A DNA stretch of 64,000 bases. Source: Siniperca chuatsi. Taxonomy: Eukaryota > Chordata > Actinopteri > Centrarchiformes > Sinipercidae. This document shows positions 1-12,100 of the stretch, in pieces. A model generated the notes under the pieces. The model was given only the letters and a program-made list of their open reading frames with translations, ran no database searches and was not told the DNA's origin. The translations under genes were made by a program, and so were the position numbers. The stretch covers positions 10,273,233-10,337,232 of the forward strand of contig NC_058052.1 of assembly GCF_020085105.1 (NCBI RefSeq), read 5' to 3'. Numbering within the stretch: the first letter of the stretch is position 1; each line of letters opens with the position of its first letter.

Positions 1-578
1 ATGAAAACCTTTGTTCCAACCTGATTTTCGCTGACTGACATGATGATACTTTAATGAATGGAGATGTAAACTGACACATATCTACAGTCAGATGGTACTT
101 GATAAGGAAGTGTAGTCTGGCATCTCTCAGGGAATGTGGGATATATGGGAGATCTGATGGCATGAGTGCCCTCAGGGGCAGCAGGGGAAATGGCAGAACT
201 TTGTGCCATCAGATGCTTCAGCTGAACTGAGGACTGTTCAGTGTTTCCAGATGTTATCGTGCATCTCTTGCCCCGCTGGATTATTGACTGCACATTTCAT
301 CAGCTGGAGATATTCTGAGAAGATTCAGGCAAATCAGTTATGCTTTGCTCCATGCTATATGTTACCTTTACCAATTTGGATTGAATGAATGCTAAAAAAG
401 CCTTTGTAAGAGCTGGAAATGAAAACAGGTGTGAAATTCCACTTGAGATTCAGAAAATAATTTATTAACATTGGTTAGACATACAGTTTATTAACATGGA
501 TAAGACCAAAAAATACAACAATACTCTCAATCTCCCCTTGTAATTCAAGTACAGCTTCAAGTAAAATGGAAACAGTCT
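1..578. other. 3' flank of the opsin gene; no gene seen
   Basis: No coding exon is recognisable here. The part next to the opsin stop codon should be its 3' untranslated region. TTTATT occurs on the plus strand around 463 and 487, which is AATAAA on the minus strand, so a poly(A) signal for the opsin is plausible there. Confidence 0.5.
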
Positions 579-3500
579 TCAGAGCCTGTCACACCAGTAC
601 TCTGACGTTTCAATGTGGGAGGGCAGGTTAATGTGGAAGACCTCCTGTGTGTCAGACGGAGGAGTCTGAGGAGGGCTGTTGACCCCTGAGTCGCTATCAG
701 GATTGGATTGGTTCAGCTCTCCCGCGGTGTATTTTGCCTCCAGCTTCTGGACAGGAAGTGATGCAGGTGGGGGTGGGGCCTCAGCCCTGAGTTTGATGTT
801 TTTAAAGTGTTGCAGACGCACCACCTCCCTGCGCTCTCGTGTGCACGGAAGTAGCACGGAGATGTCCTTGCGAAACTTGGAGCTCATGCCGAAGTAGATG
901 AGCGGGTTGTAGAAGCTGGCAGACTTGGCAAAGAGACGGGTGAAGATGCTGGTTGTGCTTGGCACATGGAAACCCCACGCTGACCACATAGACACCACTG
1001 CATATGGCGACCAGGCCATGATGAAAGCTGTGCAGATTACAATGGAAATCTAGAGAGGAACATGATGGAACAATTGTCAAGACTGGAATAACGTGAGAGG
1101 AGGTTTATTACAGACAGGGCACTTTTAAGTGGAACTTTAAAGAGTCTCATTTTACTTTTCCAATCAAGTCTTATCCAATAAAAACCTCAAAAATAAACTT
1201 GTTTTTTTCCTATTTGCCTACCCTTGTGACATCTCTCTCCACTTTCCTTTGACGAGTGGTCAGGAAACCATCAGCTGACATGGCATTGGTGCTTTTCACT
1301 GTGTTGATAATGGAGATGTAGGAGAAGAGCATGATCATCACAGGGATGAAAAAGCAGAAGATGAGGATGGAGATGATGTAGGACTTGTAGATGGTGGAAT
1401 AATTGGCTTTGGACCAGTCCACCTCACAGGTGCCATAACCTCGATCTAAGGAACATAAGACGCAGAGGTCAAATCAAGGCTTTTAAAATAAAGTCTTATA
1501 TTTCTTTCTTCTGTTAGATTAGTGTGTGAGAGCAGACCTGTGTAGCTGCCCCAGCCCAGCAGTGGAGCAACAGACCAAAACATTGCTCCAGTCCAAATGC
1601 AGATGAGTGATACAGCAATGGTGTTAATGCTGATACAGTAAGCTGCAAAAACACACAACAAGGAAATGTAACATGAATATAACAGAATATTCCCAAGTTT
1701 CAAAAGTTTAAATGTTATGACTTTGGCAAACACAGGACAGAAAAAGTGAGAGGCACTTAAAGATGCAGAATTCTTGACTTGTTATGAATGTCAAGATTGT
1801 GACATTTATTGAACAATGAGGTCTTTTCTTATATTAACAGCCTTTGCAAACATCTACAACTGAAAAGAACCTCTGTTGACAAAGGACACACAGCTTTGTA
1901 ATCAGGGGAGGAAAGAAAATCAATAGGCCTCTATTTCTGAGCAGTGCTCACATATGTCAATATACCATACGATAAGTACAGTTCACTTTGTGAGAGAGGA
2001 TTGGCAATATACAGTGCCTGTGTGGCCATGGGTAACTCAGTTTTGTTAGGCTGAATTACCTTATATTGTTGCTTGGATACCTGCACAAGTTTTATTGGCC
2101 TAAATTGATTTGATTTGGACCTAAAACCATGTTAAATTTGTTTGATTTTCTGATTTAGATCAATATCTGTTGCCATTTGCAGTAGTTGCAGCTGTACTCT
2201 GGCACATAATACAGTTGATGATATCCCACATGTACCACCAATGTTCTTAGTTTAACCACCAATGTAAAAAACCCTACACGCAGGTTTATATTGCTTGTGT
2301 TTTATGAGCAGCCACAAACATAGTAAAAGCTCTTATCCCATGCTGACAACAGAGGCAGTTGCTCAACCCAATTTCCATATAATTAAGACATTCTTCAGCA
2401 TCAGTTACACTCGAAAATAGAAAATGTCACCTCAAATTAACTTAATGACATGCTGGCGAAATGTAAATGAAATTGCTGGAGACAAGTGGTAGTCATTTCC
2501 ACAGCTGAAGTTGGTAATAAGGTTTTATTAGCACTGAAAAACATACTTTTCTGTCAGATAAGAGCTGCTGGAATGTGAGGCAGCCAGAGATGCTGGTCTG
2601 AAGCTTTCTTTAGATTCTCTCACTTGAATTCAGGGAGGTTAGATCTGACCTCTGTTTGGGTGGCATCCCTTGATGTATCTGGTGACGCTGATAACGGTCA
2701 AGGTGTTGATGCTTGCAAGGCCGAAGAGCAAGGTGAAGAAACCATCTACCTGGAAGAAAACAGAGCGGGAGGTTGGTGAATCATGATATCACATCTTTAA
2801 AAAGTCTTTGAGTGGTCACTGAAGCCTCAGGGCATAGATCCATTGCCTGCCTAATTGTTCCAGACATTAGTATGTTGAGTTTGTTTTTCTTTGGACTTTA
2901 ACAGATAGAGATGCTTCAGCTGAAGAGCTCTTCTTGCCCTTTTTGCCAATATGCTCCGGACCCAGAGAATTTCCTCTGATGTGAGCTGCAGGCTTTTTAA
3001 CTTGCAGGATCAGCATTGGGGAATTAAAATGGAAAGTTTCATTATAGCTGTTAACAGATTTTACATTGATTTTCCCAAAAATCTCAATGCCTGCCAAATT
3101 AGCGTTCACTCCATTGTTTGGGAAGATGATCTTTTAATCACAGCTCTTGTTAAAGGGAATTATGCTACTCTGTTTCAGTCTGGCTCCAACTGTGCAACAC
3201 CCAGCTCCCTGCTGTGCCGCTTCCAGGTGACATGGATCAGTTAAGGTCTCTCACTGATTACTTTCTTGATCTTCCTTAGTCCTAATCCTATTACTGTCAG
3301 TCATCACGGTTTCCCCCCCTCACATTCAACAGGCCTGCCAATGTCTAGACTAGTATGATTTTAATTCAGCACTAGTCTATTGTACATTTTCTGTTCTTAT
3401 AAGAATTTAGGACCAGGTCCATTAGGATGGTGGCTTCTTGAAGTTACGTGATTTGATCCTCCCAGCTCATCTCACAGTATAGTGTTTCACCTCTGCCTCT

Positions 3501-6500
3501 GTTTCAGCTCACAAGAAAAAATGTTGTGAATTTTGGATAATAGAACAAGTATTTTGTAAACACCTTGTGCACTGCTTTGACAATCCTTTATCTATATTCC
3601 CCTTTGCAACATCAAAGGGTTCCATAAGGCTCTAATATATTCAATAATATCCTGTCCCATAGGGTGCAAAAGACAGGGATCTGGCCCAGCTTGCAACTGT
3701 TCATGTCCCATCATGCTCCATGCAGTAATCTGCTAATGCTTCTCACAAGCCTGTCTCCTTCACCTTCCTCTATTTCTGTCGCTTCTTACTTTTCTCTTAT
3801 TTACTTCTGACACTCCCTCTCTCTGCCCACCTCTCACAGGGGAAGGTGAAATGAGAAGGGCGTACTGCTATCCCAATATTTCTCCTTCACCTGAAAACCT
3901 GAGATTGGATGTCTGAGAGATGAGATCATCTCAGTGGCTGTACTGAAGCCTAAGAGCAGCAGATCGATGTAAAGTGTCTCTCGCGCTCAGATATTGGGGT
4001 TTACGCTTCTGAGACTGAAAGTGTTCTGGTTACACCAGCTTGTTTTCGTTCAGTCACTGCAGCACGGATATCACGGTTTCCACCACAGCTAGCCTTGAGC
4101 AAGAAAAATATCCTGGATGAATTCCAAGCTAAAGTATGACAACTATTTCATTTCAAGCTGAGGCTGTGGGAGGAGGAAAACAGAAATGAACAGTCCATCT
4201 TAGAAATTACACACAACTCATTTTTTTATTTAATACAAATTACTCGTCAAATTCTGTAACATAAAAGCCTATGTTTAAATTTTACAACAAATGTCCTCCC
4301 TGCAGCTGTTATTTGTTTCCTATTTGGTTGTTGACAGGTGCCATGCTGCCCAAAGAGTTTCCCCCATTTAAAGGCCTCCACAGTGGTAATCTTATTACAG
4401 ATTTAACCTCCAGCCCACATGGCTACTAGCATAATCCTTTGCACACACGCACACACACAGACACAAACACACACACACACACACACGCACCTACACACCC
4501 ACACACACTTTACTGTAAGACTTCCAGAGATTCCTTTAATGAACTTCATTAATTGAGATTGGCCCAAGAGAGCAGATGCATACAGATGGGTTTTTTGCAA
4601 CTCTGCACAGTCATCACTTTCAGGCTATTTCAAACCAACGTTCCTGGGATTTGACTAATTGTTAATGCTGCGAATAGTACAACAATTTAAGATTTGATGG
4701 GAAATTTGAAAGGATATATAGAATATTATTAAGTATACAAATGGCTCTTTTAAATTTAACTCTGTTAACTGTTAAATCAAGTATTGTCTTGGTGTGGCTT
4801 TTACCTGGCAGGTCCAGATCCAGGTGATCAAATACCCATCATCCTTGAAGATATTGAATATTTCCAGGATCCCTCTGGAGTAGCCGAACACAGAGATGCT
4901 GGCATCAGAGATGGCAAGATTTAAAGTGAGGAAATCTGTTGCCTGAAGCGAGGCCCGCTGTCTGTACAGGACAAACATCACTAAACTGTTTCCAAACCAG
5001 GACAGCCATCCTGCAGAGAGACAAACATACAGTATATTCAGTGAAAATCCAGTGAACCACATATTTCTTTGGTACAGTATAGTATAATACAGTATTTTAA
5101 AGTAATAGAGTTGTGTATTGTATAGTATATTATGGTAGTAGAGTTGTGTATAGTGTAGTATAGTATATTATATAGTAAAGTAGAGTAGAGAAGAGTAGTA
5201 CAGAGTAGAGTTGAGCATAGTATAGTATAGTATAGTGTAATATAGTAGAGTATAGAAGTGGAGAACAGAGTATAGTACAGTTAGTACAGTACAGTATAAT
5301 ACTGTATAGTAGTAGATTTGTGTAGAGTATACAAATGTGGATCACATCATTTAATAGTAGAGTAGAACAGAGTAGAGTTGTGCAAAGTATAGTATAGTAG
5401 TAGATTTGTGTAAAGTATTGACTAGTATATTAGAGTATACAAATAAACACATTTTAGTATAGTAGAGAAGTGTTTATTATATTATATTGTATTATTATTA
5501 AGTATAGTTTAGTGTAGTACAGTGTAGTAGTAATAGAGTATAGAGTAGATTAGAGTATAATAGAGTGCATAGTATAGCAAAGTAGAGTCAATAGAGTGGA
5601 GTATAGTAGAGGAGAGTGCAGTACAGAATAGCATAATAGAACACAGTAGAGCATAGTGCAGAAGAGTGGAGTAGAGTTAAGTAGAGCATATTATGGTAGA
5701 GAAGATAAGATTAGAGTAGAGCATAGTAGAGTTAAGTATAGCAAAGTATAGTAGAGTATAGTATAGCAGAGTGTTATACTGTGTTGCATCATACTGTTCC
5801 TAGTTCCTGACTTCTGTCATTGTGTTAGCTGTTAAACTACTAAGTAAAACTTCATAATTATAGATCAGAGACTAGAAAAACGGGCAGAACAGAGAAAGTT
5901 CAGAGTCAAATCATTTTACTCTGTAGTCAGATAATGGTGGCGAAAAGCCAAGAGAATCCCTAGTCTTTTTATAACTCCGTCTCTGTGTTACACAAAATCC
6001 CTCGACTGCATTAGTTGACGTGGACCACCAGACAAACAGTGCCACCAAACTGTCTGTGTCAGTGGCGGACTGGCCTTTGGAAACAGGAACAACAATTGTC
6101 TTTGTTGTATGTTGTAAATATGTGTGACTCCTTCTTGCTTGTGTTCGGCCTAAACAACAAAACAGTTTCTGAGGGGGTATATTTTTTTGCGCTACAGAGT
6201 TATGGAAGGCAGAAGAAGTTTGAAAGTAAGAGGAAATATTTCATTCATTTTGTCAGTAGTTCACTGACATTTCATAGACATTGATCTAGGGTGCTTTTCA
6301 GTTGTATGGATGTACAATGGATGTTTTTGACATGGGAATTCTCAAAGAGAGTATTAAACTTTGATCATAAAATTGCCACAGTCTACTACACTACAGTGTT
6401 TCAACCCCAAAGCATACACACAGTATACAAAATGAAACACTGCAACCCTACATTTCAAGTTTTATTATCTTCCAGTATATGATGGTTGACTTACCCAACA

Positions 6501-6633
6501 CTAACAGGTAGATTCCAATGATGGTCTCTCCTTGTTCGGACAGAGGAGGGTCTGTATGCAGACTACTGAGGTTATTATTTCTCCATGGAATATTCACTAC
6601 CTTCAAAGGAAAACTCTTCAGCGTTATTTCCAT
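579..6633 (-). CDS. Neuropsin-group (Opn5-like) non-visual opsin, possibly Opn8/Opn5L2 type
   Basis: A light-sensing seven-helix G-protein-coupled receptor that should bind retinal. Six exons join in phase: 6495-6633, 4805-5010, 2650-2749, 1538-1642, 1222-1445 and 579-1049, giving 414 aa. Visible marks are an N-glycosylation site (N21-L-S), the helix 3 cysteine C114 and its loop-2 partner C190, the retinal-binding lysine K300 in FAKSASFYNP, and the NPxxY motif as NPLIY (306-310). The AWSPYAVVS stretch of helix 6 is typical of the Opn5 family. The DRY position reads T138-R-Y. Residue D117 sits where bovine rhodopsin has counterion E113. The loop between GWGSY and C190 is one residue shorter than in Opn5 as I recall it. 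The last about 100 residues are a Pro/Ser-rich tail. That it is an opsin is secure; which of Opn5/6/7/8/9 it is, I cannot settle by eye, so no symbol is given. Confidence 0.93.
4441..4508. repeat. (CA)n microsatellite
   Basis: An interrupted CA dinucleotide run of about 68 bases in the opsin intron between exons 2 and 3. Confidence 0.9.
5073..5775. repeat. Degenerate pentanucleotide array (TATAG/TAGAG)n
   Basis: About 700 bases dominated by 5-base units such as TATAG, TAGAG and TAGTA, fading at both edges and interrupted by small variants. It fills much of the opsin's first coding intron (5011-6494). Apparent reading frames in it are only the translated repeat. Confidence 0.85.
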
Positions 6634-7399
6634 GGCCTGAATTTCGATGCCAAGGCATGAATCCTTGCTGTCCTCTACAGTAGCTCCGCTCTCTTCTGCT
6701 TTCAGTAGACACTACTGTGTTACACCAGTAGGGATGACCGGTCAGTTCATTTTAAATCCAGCTTAGACACAGTCACTAATACCTCACCACTCACTGTCCA
6801 AATGATTGCACCTGTAATCCTATCTATTTCTTAACAACTAAGCAGATAGAGATTTTGGGTGGAAATCCTAGCCAACAGGGAAATGTTGGCTAGTCAGCTC
6901 AAACCACTAATGGAAGTAGTTTTTGGAGTGGTTTCATTTAGCTTAAATTAATTAAAGTCCTAACACTAGTCTCACACAAAGACATCTTAAGGCCCGCAGC
7001 AGAGTCCAAAACTACACCAATGCTGAGCAATTTATCAAATTACAAACTGCTTTCTCTGCAATTGCTGATATTTGTTGATCATTTATTTTCCTGCTGTGGT
7101 TTCCAAGAATAGTTTATGTGAATGCAATCCTGTTTAGCAGCCAACTCGGAAGTTGGATGTGGAACCTTTCCACCGACACATAAATAAAGAAAAAGGATTA
7201 AAGTTATACAGTGTCCAACTTTCAGCCAAATCCATTTGTAATTCTGAGGATCTTGCAGTAAACAAAAAACATTGATGAAAACATTCTTTCCAAGTAAATC
7301 ATTCACTCCTAAGTGCACAATCCATCATTTGTGGCATATGAAATGTCCATATTGGTTTTTAGCTTAGCTTAGGTCAGTTAATTATCAGCTAGTTAAGTA

Positions 7400-7823
7400 T
7401 TGATACAGTAAGCTACAGCCAGCAGCATGTTAGCTTAGCCTAGTACAAAGACTGGAAACAGGGGGAAACAGCTAGCCTGGCTGTGTCCAAAGGTAACAAA
7501 ATTTGCTTATTAGCAACGGCAGCATTGGTGATGGTAAGACTCCACAAAGTTACTGCACTAGGTCAAGAAATCTTCAGTTCAACTTCAGTTTTTGTACGGA
7601 TTAAACGATGTATAACATGTTAATTAGTGAGCTTTAAAAGGTGCTGGTAGACAGGTTTTCTTTCCTGTTTGGACAAAGCCAGGCTAGCTGTTTCCAGTCT
7701 TCATGCTAAGATAATCGGCTGATGGCTGTAGCATCATATTTACCATACCAATATGAGAGTCGATCTTCTCATCTAACGCTCTGCAAGAAAGCCAATAAGT
7801 GTATTTCCCAAAATGTCTATTCC
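7400..7823. mobile_element. Fold-back MITE, copy A
   Basis: The two arms are inverted copies of one another. The left arm (about 7401-7490) reads CTACAGCC..AGACTGGAAACA..AGCTAGCCTGG, and the right arm (about 7670-7823) carries the complement CCAGGCTAGCTGTTTCCAGTCT and then TTTCCCAAAATGTC. A second copy with the same arms lies at 18524-19792. I recognise this as a very common non-autonomous element of perch-like fish. The outer part of the left arm looks eroded, and no transposase is present. Confidence 0.75.
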
Positions 7824-9169
7824 AAACCTCACCAACACTGTTCAAATACAGGCCCTACAGACCAACATGGGGAAACATCTTGTCACTTTACATTGTCTGA
7901 TTATGGAGGCAGTATGTAACAGTGTTGGTGTCCAAGCTGTACTGTATATGGTCTGGCAACGATTTACATTCTAACCATTCAAAAAAATCCTTTTGTACTT
8001 TGCACGTAAGTCCTGCACCAATGGCTATGAACCGGCACCTCCTCTCCAGAGACGTGTTCTAGTTTTCACTAATCACTTCCATTTAGAAAAGGGTCATGCA
8101 GGTGATTACTTTAGTCCTGCCAGTGTGAATGCACTTAGCTAAAATGTAAAGCACATTCATCTAAATGTACACTGAGGCCAGAAGTATCCTGTGAAGTATA
8201 ATTAAGTTAGTATGAGCTAATGTGTGCACTGACAAATTTGCTGTGCTCTGATGTCAGTATGAGAGCATCTGTGTGGAACCCTCCCATGTTATTTACAGTG
8301 TTACAGTACAGTCAGAAACAAGCCATTTATTAGAGAGAGTTTGAGGATTTCACTAACACATGCTGGTCCAATTTTAGCAATTAAAATGCTTTTGTTCTGT
8401 GTAAACAACAAGTGCACCATATCTCCCCTCCTCCACCCTTCTCCTCTTCACAGTGAGCTTCTCTGTGGCAACACACCTACCAAAGGGGTAACCTGAAACA
8501 CACCCCTCAGTCTGTGTTTAGATCACAGTGTGCACCTTGTTTCCCTCCTCTGGCCGCCACATAGCAGCTCTGCTGGCCCTCAGGATGTGGAGGGAAGGGC
8601 TGCTGCTGCTGCCAGATGCCTCATTGCTTCCGAGTCCTCCTCATCAAACCCTTTCTTTGAGCCTCTGAAAGTCAGTCCGGAGAGAGTGACGGAGCTGAGG
8701 AGAAAGTGAACCTCTGACCCCAACTGTCACCCGTCCAGCAGCAAACACTGAACCCAGTCATTGCTCACTCCTGCCTTCACCCAGAGACGCCACACGACAC
8801 AGCTTCAGCTCTGCAGCGATCCCTATGTGTGCAGCCCAGAGAGACAAGGAGGTTTTCTGATGCCTCTGTGGTATGAGTCTTCTGGTTAAAGTGGATAATG
8901 TGATAATGGTTGTGGTAGGCATCGTACAAAAACCTCACCGCACAATGTAGTCACTCATAGCCAAAAGGTGCTAGTCTTTACTGCGTGACAAGTGTTATTG
9001 TTTCTAATGGAAAGTCATGACAGTGAAAGTGAAGAGATTGTCTGGCAGCAAGTGAGCAGCGGATGTCGAGCCATCAGTGGTAAAGGACAGCTGCTACTGA
9101 TATTACACTGCTGCTAAGCTAACAGGTCAAAGGCCAAGGAAGAACCTGTATTCAGCACATCCACACACT

Positions 9170-9197
9170 TGTCTCATGTGACATGTGACATGAGACA
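9170..9197. repeat. Short perfect inverted repeat
   Basis: TGTCTCATGT and ACATGAGACA are perfect 10-base arms around an 8-base spacer. No function can be assigned. Confidence 0.7.
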
Positions 9198-12100
9198 GCA
9201 GAATCCGTAGTCGTCCAGACACGTATGCTCTGTTTTGGCAAAATGCATCATTACACATTTTTACATATGAGGTTTGCTAAGACAAGCACAAAGCAGTGAC
9301 ATGTACCGCACACTGTACAATGCTCAGGTGTTTGCACGTTACAGGAAGACGTCAAGATTAGCTTAACTCTCGCCTGTATGCTTTGGCACGTGTGTGTGAA
9401 ACTTGGCGATCACAGTACAGCCACAGAAGGCCACTGTATCATTAGGCTTATGATGATTACTTTCTCTCTCTCTCTCTCTGTCGAGCGAAGCTTGGGATGT
9501 GAGGTTAAAAGCTCACAATTTTCCAAATGGAAAATCACAGACACAGTTACTATTATGAAGGTGTGTGTTAAAGGCTACAAGCTGTCTGAGGGCAACAAAG
9601 TCTCTCTTCAGGGACGACATACACCAGGTCAAGAGACCAATACAGGAACTGCTTAAAAAGGTCTACACACTTCCTCTCTCCCTGTCACTAAACGAGAGAC
9701 ACAGGGACTGCTTGTATGAAGGCTCCACACAGTATGGAGGTAAATGGCTTGCCTGTCATTTTTTGGGTCAATCTGTGCATGATATTGGTAAAGTATGTCC
9801 TTCACAGCAGTAAAGTTTTCTATAGTTCCTTTTAGTTCACAGCTATTTAAAGACACAAGATTTTGGCCAACATGGCCTACAGTTGTCAAGAGGAAATCTG
9901 TGACAAAGTTTGTTCAAGGAAGATTGTCAAAATATGACCCTTTTTATTTGTTGCCTCTACAATGGCTGGTGGACTTGTGACAGCCATGATGATTTGATGT
10001 ACAAGAGAAGAGACTTCTCAAAAGAGACTTTTGCTTATTTTAAGAAACAGGACGACTAATTTAAAGGAACATCCAGCTGGCGTACAGGTGAAGATGGCAT
10101 AGGTCCAGTAACAAAACCCTAAAAACCACTTCTGCCTGCCCACAGCATGTTCACACCTCCTTCTCAAAGGGTTTGAATCTCTTAGGAGAAATATCGGTTC
10201 ACAGAAGGGGCCCCATTCATTGTTATTTCACCAGAGGACAACTTTTCATGTTACTGTGTAAGCTTGATAGTCTGAAGTCTGCTGATATAATTTGGATGAT
10301 GTCTGGATATTAGTCTTTATATGTGAGGTAAGACCTGGACAGTGTAATAACCCCACTCCAGAGATTCATGGTACATCACTTAGATTTGTGAAATGCACCT
10401 CTTAAGTCAAAGGTTTCTGAAATTCCTCAGTGAAGCCAATAGTTCATGCAGTGACTTTACCACAGGTACAAAGACTGGACTGTTTTTCCTCTTCGCTGTG
10501 CACCAAAACAGTTCAACAACAGCAATTGCAAGCCTGCAGCAGCAGAGGTTACTGCTTAAAAAATAATTTAAAAACAATTGCATGGTGTTGGAGAGCTTTT
10601 GTTTTTCTGTCCTATTGAACTTCAACACAGGAAAAGAACACTTTGTATTATTGGTCTTATCTGCAACTATTATATTCAGGAGAAAGGGGCTGCACTGTTG
10701 TCTGAAATACTTTTAGCATAATACCCCATAATAAACCCCATAGGAAAAGAATAGATGAATGGTTTAGTATGCATTTAAAAGCAAGTGAACACAGGCTCTG
10801 TGTCGAGCCCAACGACCGACGTGAATTGGTTTTGTGGCTCTAAATCTTTGGCCCTGAACCACATGCAAACATTTATTTGGGCAATGGGTCCAGTTTGCAA
10901 TTTTGCCTCCAGAGTCTGTTTGTTTAAGCAGGTAACTTATGTAAGTAGGTCTTATTGAAGGTTGAATACACGCCATTCCCGAAGGGGTCTGCACATCAGT
11001 TTTGACATGAGGGGATATTTTGCTAAAATATGGATGCGGAAACGTAAATCTAACTAATCAAATAAAACTCGACATCCTATTGGAATATGGACACAATCAG
11101 ATGCAGAAAACATGGATCTTTCCCAAAGGAGAACTAAAGCATGCATATACCTCATACCTTCAGATATTTCTACGGATCTTTAATTGACACTCTTTTCGTC
11201 TGGGCAAATGTTTGATGTCTGACAAACTGAGGCTTCTACTTCCACTGAAGCTTACCTGGAGTAGCTGGCAGCCCTGTAGCCCTGCTTGGCACAGTGGAGA
11301 GAGAATGGATAGCTCTTTGCATCAGCCTCCTTGGCCTGAGTGAAAGGTTTGTGCTCTGACACTGGACCCTGGATACTCTTCTCTGGCCTTGTGGGGATTG
11401 AAGAGATTAGTGACCTTGCTCCTCTGAGGAGCTACAGCTGCAGGAGCCTGACAAACTGACAACCTATCAGGCTGCAGATCTCTGTGGATATCTCGAGAGA
11501 AGCCCACCTGTCCCCCAGCATGATGTGTTGTAACACATGGCTGCCGCTGTCGTTGGTGGAAAGGAGAAAACAAGCTTGAAACTGTCAGTTAGGAGCAAAG
11601 CCACATCAAACAAGCATTTCAAATCTCCTTAACAAAGCGTGACCCCGTTAACAACATAGATGTTCTCAGCTGTCCTGAAGCCCCATCAGGGTCTGTGAGT
11701 TGACCCGTGTGTGACAGGAGGTTAATGGGCCACACCATTATCCTCTCCCTCAGCACAAACTTACATTTAAAGATGACAGTCTCGCTATAACTGATGACCC
11801 CTGACACATGCCTGTTTGAACCTAATTAAGAAGGAACAAAATAACTTTTAAACTGACCTGCTGACTGCTGGGTGAATGTGGTGAATCTCCATATTTAGAT
11901 GGATGCAACTGTGCAATGTGAGGTATAATTATCATACAGATCATACAGAATGTATACAATTTGACAGGATTAGACATGAAAAATACATGAACATATATTT
12001 TGTCAGCTGCATTGCAAAGGTGCATTGTAAATTCTTGTCATTATCAGCTCACCTATTATTTCTAAGTAGAGTATGTACTGGCTAATAGTGATATGTGCAG

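Noticed and set aside
5130-5345. Minus-strand 71-codon frame
   Set aside because: It is the translated pentanucleotide repeat.
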